This document shows positions 10,521 through 20,376 of a stretch of 64,000 nt of DNA, piece after piece. Each line of letters starts with the position of its first letter. The stretch's first letter is position 1. Under the pieces are notes generated by a model. It saw only the letters and a list, made by a program, of their open reading frames with translations, was not told where the DNA came from and did not search any database. The translations under genes were made by a program, and so were the position numbers. Origin of the DNA: Candidatus Bathyarchaeota archaeon (GTDB lineage Archaea > Thermoproteota > Bathyarchaeia > Bathyarchaeales > Bathycorpusculaceae); NCBI GenBank assembly GCA_026014485.1, contig JAOZIE010000002.1:171081-235080 (forward strand). The letters are read 5' to 3'.

Positions 10521-10715
10521 TTATTCTGAACCGCCAAATGAGCCGTGTTCAAGTCTGCCGTGAACCCTTCGAAATTGCGCGTTATGTTCAGCTTTTGTGG
10601 CTCCATAGGTGTCCATGTGACGTTTCAAGTCCGCTTCAGTGCAGAAACAGCATGCACAGTAGGGGCATTGACAAAGATTGTTTTCGTTGACTTCTCTGCT
10701 GTCTTTCTTTTCCAT
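10521..10715 (-). CDS. Small C2H2 zinc-finger protein
   Basis: CPYCACCFCTEADLKRHMDTYG; likely start MEKKDSREV at 10715. Confidence 0.65.
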   Translation of the reverse strand: MEKKDSREVNENNLCQCPYCACCFCTEADLKRHMDTYGATKAEHNAQFRRVHGRLEHGSFGGSE

Positions 10716-10966
10716 CACGGTACCCTCTTTTCCCCTTAGAGCAGTAACAGCTAAGGTTGAGGCTTCAATAAAAGGTTTACACAATCCCCTTCCAAGTCAG
10801 AGATATTTGACGCAACTACAACGCACCCAAAAGCAATAACCACCAAAGACGCAACCGACCCCAAAGCTACCGACAAACCCCTTGGAACATGAGAATCCGA
10901 GTTTTTCAGCGCAAAACACATATCACGGGAGCAGTATTCAAACATCAAAACCTAGAGCACCCCCAA

Positions 10967-11629
10967 ATGAACTCGAACTCACTTAATGTTAAAGGTATAA
11001 TGTTGGATTTAGACGGTACCATACTGGACACTAAATCTGCCTACGTTGAAACTGCAAAAATTGCGTTTCACGAGACGGGTCAAGGTCCGCCTGATGTTGA
11101 AGCCGCACTGGAAATTCCCAAGCGGATTGAGCAAAGGCAGCCCATCAGCGACATAATTGCCGTAGAAACCTCTGCGTTTATGCGTGTTTACATGAAAACG
11201 TTTTACAAAATCAGTGCTTTGAACACGAGACCGTTCCCCAATGTCGAAGCTACCCTTGCAGCGCTGTCGCAAAAGGCACAACTTGCAGTTATTACCATGC
11301 GTTTCGTACCCGGCGCCTCAGTAGTAAACGAGCTCCGACAGTTCCAACTTAGCCAGTATTTTGCTCATGTAGTGACAGCTTTGGATACGCCAAAGCCCAA
11401 GCCTTCACCGGAAGCCCTTATGAAGGCGGTGGCGGCTATGGGTGTTCAAATGTGCGAATGCATCATCGTGGGTGACTCCGTGGTTGATGTGGCAGCGGGA
11501 AAAGCAGCTGGAGCCACAACTGTGGCGGTTTTAACTGGGCTCTATTCCCGAGCCGAACTGGAAAAAGCTAAGCCGAACTTCATCCTCAATGCTGTTTCCG
11601 AGTTACCCCCGCTCATAAATGGCGCCTAA
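10967..11629 (+). CDS. HAD-superfamily phosphatase
   Basis: GIMLDLDGTILDTK, KPKPSPEAL, IVGDSVVDVAAGKAAGA motifs; likely start MNSNSLNV at 10967. Confidence 0.9.
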   Translation: MNSNSLNVKGIMLDLDGTILDTKSAYVETAKIAFHETGQGPPDVEAALEIPKRIEQRQPISDIIAVETSAFMRVYMKTFYKISALNTRPFPNVEATLAALSQKAQLAVITMRFVPGASVVNELRQFQLSQYFAHVVTALDTPKPKPSPEALMKAVAAMGVQMCECIIVGDSVVDVAAGKAAGATTVAVLTGLYSRAELEKAKPNFILNAVSELPPLINGA

Positions 11630-11770
11630 TTCACCTTTTACCATTATTTCTAACTCCGTAATATTGCAGAAAACTACCTAACACGTTATAATGTCATCGG
11701 AAATAAAGGTTTAATAAAAGCCGCAAACGGTAACTATAATGGAGAAGGCTTCGGAGCGTATCTGGCAAAA

Positions 11771-12385
11771 ATGAACTTTGTAGAGATTGTCCTAACGGAG
11801 AAACTGAGAGATGCCGACCCTGCCCTTGACATTTTAGGCACTGACCGAAAAATGTTGCAGGTTGCCTGTCAAGACTTTACAAACTACCTCAAGTTCCAGT
11901 GGGGGCTCGTCGGCAAAGAAGCAAACAACTTCGAACTTGTAGAAAAAATGGAGCGGTTCTTCAGGGAAAACCCCGGGGAAATCGAAGCATTTCTATCTGT
12001 GTGGGTGGGCATTTGGCTTAAGAAGTGGAAGGAACGAGTCAAACTGCTTATCGGAAACCAAAACCAGAATAAATGGAACAAAGCCGCGCAGGCAATAGCT
12101 GCCGCTGAACCTTTATGGAGAAATCTGCGGCGTAAACAGGATGTCATGGAAATTGTGGTGGCTACCCTCGTAAAGAACGGAGAAATCTGCGGAACAGACA
12201 TTCTTTCAGAAAACCTCCTGAAAATGGAGTTGGGCGAAAAAAGCAATCACAGCCTAAACGAGCAAGAGCAAATCCTCAACGTACTCAACAGTGCACTACG
12301 CAAAGCCCGCGAGATAGCTCTGAGTAGGGGTCCCCTGATATTCGTCAAAATCGACAAAGCCTACTACAGCTCAGACTACTATTAG
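11771..12385 (+). CDS. Hypothetical protein
   Basis: 204-aa ORF, no antisense competitor of quality. Confidence 0.6.
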   Translation: MNFVEIVLTEKLRDADPALDILGTDRKMLQVACQDFTNYLKFQWGLVGKEANNFELVEKMERFFRENPGEIEAFLSVWVGIWLKKWKERVKLLIGNQNQNKWNKAAQAIAAAEPLWRNLRRKQDVMEIVVATLVKNGEICGTDILSENLLKMELGEKSNHSLNEQEQILNVLNSALRKAREIALSRGPLIFVKIDKAYYSSDYY

Positions 12386-12621
12386 CTACCTCTTTTCTTT
12401 TCCTTTTTGATGCTTTCTAAAATGAATTCTTCTTGGTCAGAAACCGTATCAAACTGCGGGTGCCGTCCGAGTAACTCTGAGTTGTCATCCCTTGCGGTCA
12501 AATAAATGCCTTCTCATCATCCGGCAAGGAACAGTAGGCAGCATCGAAAATAAAAGCGTTCCAGAAAAAGCATTCACAATTGATGAACGCCGTTTTCTAC
12601 AAGAATCCAAAACCGCGGCAG

Positions 12622-13812
12622 TTAAGCTACAGCAGATTTGCGGCATTCATCTGTGAACCATAGGGCGCCGTCTTTGTAGCCTGTGAATGCAAAGCCGCCT
12701 TCTTGATTTGGAACTGCATAGTTAACGTTACTTAAGTCTGGGTGAACCTCGTACTGGTCACCGCTGCCTGAAGCGGTTACAGCTTGGACTGTTGCCCCTA
12801 CACCCTCCAATTCACCTACAATTGTGAAAGTTCCGTTTGATGCTTTAACTACAGATTTATACTCGAACCCTGTGCCTCCCAAGTTGCCCAAGGTCATGTT
12901 GATTTTGCTCCACTGCATGTGCCCCTCCGCATCGGTGCCTATCATGCAAGCCTTATAGATGCCGTCAGCTGAGTCTGCTGTGCCGCCAACTATCAAGTAG
13001 CCGCCCTCAGTTTCCACAATCGAGTGCAAAACACACGCGCCATCCATTGCAAAGGGCCTATTCACTTGTGTTTCGCCGTTTGCGTCGGTTTTAACGAACC
13101 ACCCGTTCTGCATGACCACGCCGTAGATGGTGTACTGCATCTCACCCACTAACCCGTAGCCGCCGTCGCTGGTGGCAATCAATGTGTAAAGCTGAAGTGT
13201 GCTGGCTTGGCTACTGCTGTATGTTTTTGTCCACAGCACGTTGCCCTCAGCATCAACCTTCATGAGACCCGGAAGTTCCGTGCCGTTCACGTTGAATTTT
13301 CCAAGAAGCACATAGCCGCCGTCTGATGTAACTACAACCGCTGTGAAGCCGTTTCCATCATACGTCTTGGACCATTCTGTGACGCCCTCGAAATCGGTTT
13401 TGATGAGTAAACTAACGGTTTCTGCGTTTACCATGTTGTCTATGTTTTTGGTTCCTGCGACTACAAAGCCGTTGTCTGATGTCACTGCAACCGCGTTTCC
13501 TGAACCCTGCCCGTAGAACTTTTGCCAAGAAACGGTGCCGTCTACTGTAGGCTTAATATTCATGAGGCCGAGGCTGCCGTCTTCTGATGTTCCCGCCAAG
13601 GCGAACCCGTCAGGTGTCTGAGTGAACGTTCCCGCTGAAGAAAACCCTGAGTACTGCCTCTGGATTAGTGTCCATTCAGAGTTGGGGGTGCGGTCAAAGT
13701 TCCATGGCAATGGACGGTTAATGTCAATTAATCCGATTGCTAAAACAAGAGCAACCACAGTGAACGCTGCGATTATTGTGCCGGTTCGTCTGGAAACCGT
13801 TATGGGCTTCAA
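12622..13812 (-). CDS. N-terminally anchored extracytoplasmic beta-propeller-like protein
   Basis: N-terminal TM (GTIIAAFTVVALVLAIGLI) and recurring TSDGGYxLxG repeats. Confidence 0.75.
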   Translation of the reverse strand: MKPITVSRRTGTIIAAFTVVALVLAIGLIDINRPLPWNFDRTPNSEWTLIQRQYSGFSSAGTFTQTPDGFALAGTSEDGSLGLMNIKPTVDGTVSWQKFYGQGSGNAVAVTSDNGFVVAGTKNIDNMVNAETVSLLIKTDFEGVTEWSKTYDGNGFTAVVVTSDGGYVLLGKFNVNGTELPGLMKVDAEGNVLWTKTYSSSQASTLQLYTLIATSDGGYGLVGEMQYTIYGVVMQNGWFVKTDANGETQVNRPFAMDGACVLHSIVETEGGYLIVGGTADSADGIYKACMIGTDAEGHMQWSKINMTLGNLGGTGFEYKSVVKASNGTFTIVGELEGVGATVQAVTASGSGDQYEVHPDLSNVNYAVPNQEGGFAFTGYKDGALWFTDECRKSAVA

Positions 13813-13899
13813 TTTGGCTTCCTCAGAAGCAGGTTTGTCAGTAGCTTAGATAAATCTTGCCGAGAAGAAAAAAATGGTTAAGGCAACAAGGAAGGTGAG

Positions 13900-14706
13900 T
13901 TAAGGTTTGACCGCTGATAATTTCAGACTTACGGCTGCCCCTAACAGTTCCACCGCTTTTTCCCTTGTCATCTTCAGCTCTTTTAGTATCTGCGCTGTAG
14001 TTTCCTCGGTAACCAATGCCTCAACAGGCATGGCTGTCTCTTCGATTACCGTAATGTCGGTGAAGCCTGCTTGTTTTATGTGTTTGAGGTAGCGGCTTTT
14101 CTTTTCTGCGCCAGAGATGCAGCCGATGTATGCCGCAACGTTCTCTTGTATTCCTTTGGGGATTTCTCGGAGCAGAACCATGTCAGAAATGACCATTCGC
14201 CCTTTAGGCTTCAGCACACGGAATGCTTCCTCAAAGACGCGCTGCTTGTTCGGCGACAAGTTGATGACACAGTTACTTATCACCACATCAGCAGTGTTGT
14301 CGGCTACGGGCAAGTTTTCGATTTCGCCTAGCCGAAACTCGACGTTTTTGTATTTGCTTTTTTGGAGGTTTGTTCTTGCGCGGTCAAGCATTTCTGGGGT
14401 CATGTCTACGCCGATGACTCTGCCTTTTTCGCCGACTTTTTTGGCTGCAAGAAAGCAGTCTAATCCGCCGCCTGCGCCTAAATCTATGACTGTTTCGCCT
14501 TCTCTAAGTGAAGCCAGAGCGGTTGGGTTTCCGCAGCCCAAGTTCAGGTCTGCGCCTTCAGGGACAGCGTCTAGTTCTGTTTTGGTGTACCCTACTTGTT
14601 GGCTTACGTTGGTTGCGCATCCACAGCCGCATCCGCAGTTGGGTTGTTGCTTTGCGATTTTGCTGTAGCCGTCTCGGACTATTTTGTGCACTTTTTCTTC
14701 TTTCAT
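13900..14706 (-). CDS. arsM: Arsenite methyltransferase
   Basis: VIDLGAGGGLDCFLAA, GVDMTPEML, NCVINLSPNK, ISDMVL, YIGCISGA; start MKEEKVHKIVRDGYSKIA at 14706. Confidence 0.88.
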   Translation of the reverse strand: MKEEKVHKIVRDGYSKIAKQQPNCGCGCGCATNVSQQVGYTKTELDAVPEGADLNLGCGNPTALASLREGETVIDLGAGGGLDCFLAAKKVGEKGRVIGVDMTPEMLDRARTNLQKSKYKNVEFRLGEIENLPVADNTADVVISNCVINLSPNKQRVFEEAFRVLKPKGRMVISDMVLLREIPKGIQENVAAYIGCISGAEKKSRYLKHIKQAGFTDITVIEETAMPVEALVTEETTAQILKELKMTREKAVELLGAAVSLKLSAVKP

Positions 14707-14972
14707 TTTGTTTCCTCTCCGCTGTTGAATGCGTGGTTTAGGATTGGCCTCATCATGCACTTGAGGGTTTCTTCGAGCGCGTCAACTTTCATTACGACTA
14801 GGCAGCATACGTTTTTGCCTTGGTCTATGCCGATTAATGCGAGTTTGTCGTTGGGTTTTATGTTTGCTTTTTCCCGTAGGTCTTTTGGGAGAACGATTTG
14901 TCCTTTGGCGTCTACGGTGACTACTGCGTTTATTTTGCAGCATTCTTTGTCTGTTTTTGGCATTGTGTTCAT
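14703..14972 (-). CDS. AbrB/SpoVT-type DNA-binding protein, Cys-rich
   Basis: VTVDAKGQIVLPKDLREKANIKPNDKLALI swapped-hairpin motif; two CC pairs; 4-nt overlap with arsM. Confidence 0.85.
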   Translation of the reverse strand: MNTMPKTDKECCKINAVVTVDAKGQIVLPKDLREKANIKPNDKLALIGIDQGKNVCCLVVMKVDALEETLKCMMRPILNHAFNSGEETK

Positions 14973-15147
14973 GGGAAAGACTTGCTTACGGGGATAGTTA
15001 AATTTTTCTGAAAAATAGGAAAAATCAAAAAAATCAGAGAATTACCTCTGGATTTTGGAGGTTAAGTTTTAGTTCTTGGAAAGTACGCGTTTGTTACGCA
15101 AAAATTTATAACAACAAGATGCATAACTCAAAACGAGAAGGCAGTAA

Positions 15148-15645
15148 GTGGTTCATTTGGAATATTTATTTGATGAAGATAACGGCATAATCCTGGATAA
15201 AGTTACCCGAAGCAGATGCATAATACTAACTAAAACCCGAATAGACCAGATTCTTTCAACTTTCATAGACGAATTTCAATCCGCCTCAACCCCAGTCATA
15301 ACTGAGGCTTTTCGCTTGGCTGGAAAAAACTTCGCTGAAGACGTTGTGGAAACCAAAAAAGCCGACTTTTCACGGTTCCTCACTGTTTCCGCCCAAAGAT
15401 TCACCGACGGCGGTCTTGGAAAAGTCGAAATCGTCGACTTCAACCAGGATGTACCTGAAGTAAAATTTAGAATTTGGAACAATTTCCTAGCCGAGGTCAC
15501 ACGACAAGAAACCCTGTGTTGCAAGTGCGTAACGGCTTTCGCGACGGGAATGTGCGAAGGCTACCTGCAAAAAACTCCGAAAATCAAAGAAACCCACTGC
15601 ATAAAAAAGGGGAGTCCATATTGCGAGTGGCATCTAACAATATAG
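15148..15645 (+). CDS. V4R (4-vinyl reductase)-domain-like protein
   Basis: CVTAFATGMCEGYLQKT...KETHCIKKGSPYCEWHL C-terminal pattern; GTG start. Confidence 0.65.
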   Translation: MVHLEYLFDEDNGIILDKVTRSRCIILTKTRIDQILSTFIDEFQSASTPVITEAFRLAGKNFAEDVVETKKADFSRFLTVSAQRFTDGGLGKVEIVDFNQDVPEVKFRIWNNFLAEVTRQETLCCKCVTAFATGMCEGYLQKTPKIKETHCIKKGSPYCEWHLTI

Positions 15646-15789
15646 CTTAACACCTCCATCTTGATTTTCGTATTCCAGTTAACCGCGTTACCTTTTTTCT
15701 TTTCGTCATATAGACTGATACTTTTGATTGCTGTGTAGAACGTTGTAATGTTATTTCTCGACCAGACTCAACTATAGAACCTACACCTA

Positions 15790-16078
15790 CCGCATCAGTT
15801 ACTGTAACACTGAGGCGCCAACCCAAACCTCAAACCCCCATCGCAAGTACCTCCACCAAACACACCGACACCATCCGCCACCTACCCCTCTTCTCCAACG
15901 CCTACCTTACAACCAACATTAGACCCCACCCCAACGCCCACCAAGCAACAAACATCAACGCCTGACCCAACTCAGACCCCAAAAACCTGCCAGAAGGGCT
16001 GTCTTAGGTCCACTGTTGTTGGTTATTACCTCTATAATCATAACAATAGCATACATCAAGAGACGAAAAAGAAGCTGA
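15790..16078 (+). pseudogene. Decayed surface-protein C terminus (P/T-rich stalk plus TM anchor)
   Basis: One frame reads NTPTPSATYPSSPTPTLQPTLDPTPTPTKQQTSTPDPTQTPKT; another continues AVLGPLLLVITSIIITIAYIKRRKRS*; single frameshift between them. Confidence 0.55.
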
Positions 16079-16260
16079 GAAGACAACCCCTGCCAAACGG
16101 CTTGCAGAAGTGGCGCTTCTCCGGTATTTGTACTCTTTGCTGACTTATCAGTCTTGACTTTAGTTTTGTCAAAAGAAATAGTCTGAAAAGCGAGGCGTTC
16201 TCTTTGGGGAACGTTGATGTTCCGTAACGAGAGCTAAAAGTAACAAGCCTGATTAGTTAA

Positions 16261-17703
16261 GTGAGTGCAATGAAGTTTACAGAACTTGTTGCAGCGGGGC
16301 TGATTCTTCTAGTTGCCACTTTGAATCTCTTGTCCATATGCGTGGCTGATGGCTTTGCTGAAAACACATGGCAAACCTTAACTCCCATGCCTACAGCCAG
16401 AGCCGGTTTGGGGGTGGCAACAGTTAACGGAAACATATTCGCCATAGGCGGCTACAACGGCAGCGGATATTTATCCCTCAATGAAATGTACGATCCTGTC
16501 ACTAACACTTGGACCACAAAGGCTCCACTTTCTCCGGCAAACAAGACAGCGTTCGCCGCAGCCAGCTTAAACGGGAAAATCTATGCCTTCGGGAAAATGC
16601 CCTCAACCCAGCATCCCTACCCCTATTATCCCACAAACGATGTCTATGACCCAAAAACAGATACATGGGAAGGCCGAGCCGCAATGCCCCAACTAATAGA
16701 AGGGGCAAGAGCCAGTACCGTGGGAAACAAAATCTACGTAATAGGCGGAAACTACACCTTTGTCTACAATCCTGACAGCGATTCCTGGACCGCCCTTAGC
16801 CCTCCGCCCGTGCCCGTAACCTACTTTGCCTGCGCCGCCGTGGATAGCAGAATCTACGTTATTGGGGGAACTTCTAAGCTTATGCAGATATACGATACTA
16901 TTACTGACACGTGGACAAACGGCACTTCACCTCCGGCAGGAGGCTACGAGGGCTATTCTCCGGCGGGAGGATACTTGGTGGGTGCAGCCACCACAGGAGT
17001 TTACGCTCCAAAAAGAATCTATGTTATGGGAGGGGGAAACTGGATGTTTCCTCTTGATTTGAACATGATCTATGACCCCGAAGCGGACTCCTGGGTCAGG
17101 GGAACAAACTTAACCATAACCAAAAATGAATTTGGTATGGCTGTCATAGGCGATGTTTTCTATGTTGTTGGCGGAGTGAATTATGTCAAAGCTTACGCCA
17201 CGGTGGAGCGTTATGCTCCCGTTGGCTACGGTCCACTTCAGGTTTCTATCATCAAGCCGCAGGATTATCAGGTGTATAGTTTGGGAAACGATGTTGGCAT
17301 AGATTTATTTGTGAACAGACCTGCAACTGAGATATTGGAGTTAAGTTACAGTCTGGACGGGCAAGAACGACTGATGGTTGATGGCAATTTTTCACTTGTG
17401 AACCTGCCGAGCGGCGTCCATAGTGTGACAGTTTACGCGACTGACGTGTTTGGCGAATCTATTTCTTCAGGAAAAGTAACTTTTTCGGTGGTTCAGCTTG
17501 TCACCGCACGCCCCACCGATGTAGAACCAACTTCCATTCCCACAGCTTCATTTAATCCGGCTCAAACTCCTTCTCCGACACCTGCGCCTTCAATCCCTGA
17601 GTTTCCCGTCTGGACCGTTGTGCCCTTCGCTGCCTTGACAGTTTTGATTTTTATTATAGCGAAAAGCCATCGAGTTGTTGTTGGCGCCCCAGAAACCATG
17701 TGA
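16261..17703 (+). CDS. Kelch-repeat extracytoplasmic protein with PEFP C-terminal anchor
   Basis: Kelch repeats (MPTARAGLGVATVNGNIFAIGGYNG... NEMYDPVTNTWTTKAPL); C-terminal PSIPEFPVWTVVPFAALTVLIFIIAKSHR. Confidence 0.88.
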   Translation: MSAMKFTELVAAGLILLVATLNLLSICVADGFAENTWQTLTPMPTARAGLGVATVNGNIFAIGGYNGSGYLSLNEMYDPVTNTWTTKAPLSPANKTAFAAASLNGKIYAFGKMPSTQHPYPYYPTNDVYDPKTDTWEGRAAMPQLIEGARASTVGNKIYVIGGNYTFVYNPDSDSWTALSPPPVPVTYFACAAVDSRIYVIGGTSKLMQIYDTITDTWTNGTSPPAGGYEGYSPAGGYLVGAATTGVYAPKRIYVMGGGNWMFPLDLNMIYDPEADSWVRGTNLTITKNEFGMAVIGDVFYVVGGVNYVKAYATVERYAPVGYGPLQVSIIKPQDYQVYSLGNDVGIDLFVNRPATEILELSYSLDGQERLMVDGNFSLVNLPSGVHSVTVYATDVFGESISSGKVTFSVVQLVTARPTDVEPTSIPTASFNPAQTPSPTPAPSIPEFPVWTVVPFAALTVLIFIIAKSHRVVVGAPETM

Positions 17704-18224
17704 CGCATTCTCTCAACTGCTCTCCTCTACTTTTCGCATACTGCACTCTCGAAAAAAGGACTGTATTTAGCCCTGACCGCAATCATATCAACTTGAGCCG
17801 TACCCACAAGAGGCAACGTTTCACGGATAAACTGATGCCCAAGCTATGTTGCGGTATTCTTGGGTAACATTCTGTATCCTTTACGTTTAACTCAAAGAAG
17901 CATTATTCGAAGGAGAAACTGAATACATCTCCAAAGTTGCAAAAACGGAAAAACTCTGCAGTAATCGAGGTAAGGCTTCGAATACGTCACCGAATTCCAC
18001 GGAGCAAAAACCTTCAGAGCAAGGAAGTAACCAACATGACCCAAAACAAGAATACAGACACGAGAAAAAGCGCTCGAAGAACACGCGAGAACTTACAACA
18101 TCTTTCTACTGAACAGCAGCCTTGGTCACAAACACTTCAGAAGCCCGAGAGGAAGCATAAACATGAAAAATTTCGTAAAACTCAAAGTATCTATAGGATA
18201 AACCCCCTTACTTTTATTTATAAT

Positions 18225-18240
18225 TGGTGCAGGGGGTGGG
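18225..18240. repeat. att direct repeat, distal copy (decayed tRNA 3' end)
   Basis: Identical to 22765-22780; flanking TTTCGACCC resembles a diverged T-arm. Confidence 0.8.
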
Positions 18241-18406
18241 TTTCGACCCTTTGCTTGCGGTGCCCTTCCCGTCTGCCTCTTCTAAACTGTTTGTTTTCAA
18301 CATTTGAGGCACCTGAAAGAATACATCGTCGCAGCTTGAAATAAGGTTTTCCTATTAACCCATCAGAAGGTTTGACAACCCTACGCAACTGCGTGGCTTT
18401 TCAGGT

Positions 18407-19168
18407 TTACTCGTTTTCGGAGTCTTCGTCTCTGTCATGGACGCTGCGCGTTCTCTTTCCAAGACACTTGTCCACTTCATCGTCTCCGTAGAGCTCACGT
18501 GCAGTTTCCTCATCGTTCGGGCAAGCCTCCAAGAACTCGCGTGCAGTCCAATATCGGTCTAGGATGGCTTGAGGGTCGCCTGCTTCCATCTCGTAGCCAA
18601 CCCATTCCTCCTCACTCTCCGCATTTGCCCTTGAAGGCGCTTTCCTATGGGGTTCTCTGTGTTTCTTTTTGGGGTGAACGTTGTGAATGCCGATAAGAAC
18701 TAGGTAGCCGTGGTTTTGGAGAAATAAACCAAGTTCAACTTCATCCTGCCAAATCTTCTCGGCGGGAACGGCTCCAACATACTTTAGTTTCTTGCCGTTC
18801 TCCTCTTTGTTGAAGGTCTTAACGTAAACGTAAGCTCGTTTGCCCCGTTTGAACACAGATGCGAGTATTTCAGTATCCATTCCAAACAGCACGAAACCTA
18901 TGCTCCAAGATTCTCGCTTGGCATATGGGAGCTTTGCAGGTTTGGGCTTCGCGGGCAAGCAAGAAATGCCTTTTTCGTTCAGAAGCTTGTAGGCGGGGTA
19001 ACCGCTCTTTATCTCTTCCAACTCGTCTTCTCTTAGGCTGCAAACGTATTGCCTACGTTTATCCTTGAATTGGAGCACCTTGTAGTAGTTGACTTCCTTT
19101 CCACTCTTCTTCTGCCGATAGCTGCCTGAAGGAACCACACAGAACGGCGGGTCAGTCGCAAGCTGCAC
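18407..19168 (-). CDS. Hypothetical element-borne protein
   Basis: 253-aa ORF with acidic C terminus inside the predicted element. Confidence 0.7.
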   Translation of the reverse strand: MQLATDPPFCVVPSGSYRQKKSGKEVNYYKVLQFKDKRRQYVCSLREDELEEIKSGYPAYKLLNEKGISCLPAKPKPAKLPYAKRESWSIGFVLFGMDTEILASVFKRGKRAYVYVKTFNKEENGKKLKYVGAVPAEKIWQDEVELGLFLQNHGYLVLIGIHNVHPKKKHREPHRKAPSRANAESEEEWVGYEMEAGDPQAILDRYWTAREFLEACPNDEETARELYGDDEVDKCLGKRTRSVHDRDEDSENE

Positions 19169-19196
19169 CTAACTGCACTCGCCCTGACGGATAATT

Positions 19197-19466
19197 GCGG
19201 TCACAAGTAAGTGTACTTTCGCGCCCCCATTATATCATTATAACTCATAGTTTGATTTACCTAAAAACCTCTTTTTGACCGCGTTTGACCGCAACTCCCC
19301 GAGTAGTTTGACCGCGAGAAAACAGTTTTGACCGCAGACCGCACGCTCCTATTCCTCAATTCTCACAATGCAATGTTGCAAGTCTGTAAGTCCACTTACG
19401 CGCCCGCCCACTCTAATTATAATTTAGTATTTTTTTGATTCTGCTATTTTTTGTAAGTGTACTTAG
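19197..19466. promoter_or_regulatory. Iteron/palindrome control region of the integrated element
   Basis: TTTGACCGC at 19274, 19284, 19307, 19327 plus inverted GCGGTCA at 19197; GTAAGT-NN-ACTTAC palindromes at 19207, 19386, 19453. Confidence 0.65.
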
Positions 19467-19524
19467 CGACAAGCAATCTTCGATTTCAGCTGTCTGTTGG
19501 CGCACAAGTCTTGTCTTAAAGCAG

Positions 19525-20127
19525 TTATTGCTTGTTTCGTTTCAAGCCATATCTGTTGACGTAATATATGCTTACAATTGCTGTTGGAACAAAAGAAATT
19601 ATCCCCAATGACGAAAAAATCCCAATTATGAGGATTGGCGGTAATGTTAGAATGGGTGGATAAATAGCTGGAAAGAATATGACCAGAACCATGTAGATGT
19701 AAGAACTTCCTGACCATACCAAAAAGAATACGGACAGGAACCTTGAAAATGCGTTTTGCTTAATTGTTGCCCAATATCTAAACACGAAAAATGATGCTAT
19801 TGGAAGAATGAATAGCGCAAAAAAGCAAAGTTTCAAAATGGTGGTTTGGAATACCGCGTTGACAATAAAGAGAAGGGCTGTGGTCAAAAAAGCAGCTCCT
19901 TTCAGAGACGCATCATCTTCACGTTTTATTTCATCATCATCTGCCTTGCTAATTTTCATTTGACGTAGTTTTCTAAATATTAGCGCTGACCCGACAACAG
20001 CTTCCATTACCATTATGGCTGTTCCAAACATAGCTAAGAAGTATAGCCCTCTAAACTGAAGCCCGAACGCGACTACAAAAAAAGAAACCAAGCAAAGAAA
20101 TCCAGTGGTGAAAGTTATGAAGCGCAT
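19525..20127 (-). CDS. Multi-TM membrane protein
   Basis: Several hydrophobic segments, 200 aa. Confidence 0.7.
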   Translation of the reverse strand: MRFITFTTGFLCLVSFFVVAFGLQFRGLYFLAMFGTAIMVMEAVVGSALIFRKLRQMKISKADDDEIKREDDASLKGAAFLTTALLFIVNAVFQTTILKLCFFALFILPIASFFVFRYWATIKQNAFSRFLSVFFLVWSGSSYIYMVLVIFFPAIYPPILTLPPILIIGIFSSLGIISFVPTAIVSIYYVNRYGLKRNKQ

Positions 20128-20136
20128 TTGTTTCGC

Positions 20137-20376
20137 CTATCCCAAAGCTCCAAACACAATGAGCAACATGCCAACCACTAACAGAATTCCAGCAACAAGA
20201 TAACCCATCAGAGTGTTGCCGATAATCGGCAATAAGCTGCTACCAGTTTTTGAAGCGTTTATTGAACTGTTCACTTCGGAGAATCCAGTCATTAACCCAA
20301 CAACAATCCCTGCAATTATGAATGCAAGCCCAACTATCACAAGAATTATGCTTCTGCCCTTGTCATCCATTTGCAA
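20137..20376 (-). CDS. Small two-TM membrane protein
   Basis: Two hydrophobic helices; adjacent to 19525-20127. Confidence 0.65.
   Translation of the reverse strand: MQMDDKGRSIILVIVGLAFIIAGIVVGLMTGFSEVNSSINASKTGSSLLPIIGNTLMGYLVAGILLVVGMLLIVFGALG

Noticed and set aside
14117-14668. 183-aa plus-strand ORF
   Set aside because: Antisense to arsM; no recognisable motif.
17937-18344. 135-aa plus-strand ORF upstream of and across the att repeat
   Set aside because: Composition and lack of motifs suggest degraded DNA, and it crosses the att copy; treated as debris.
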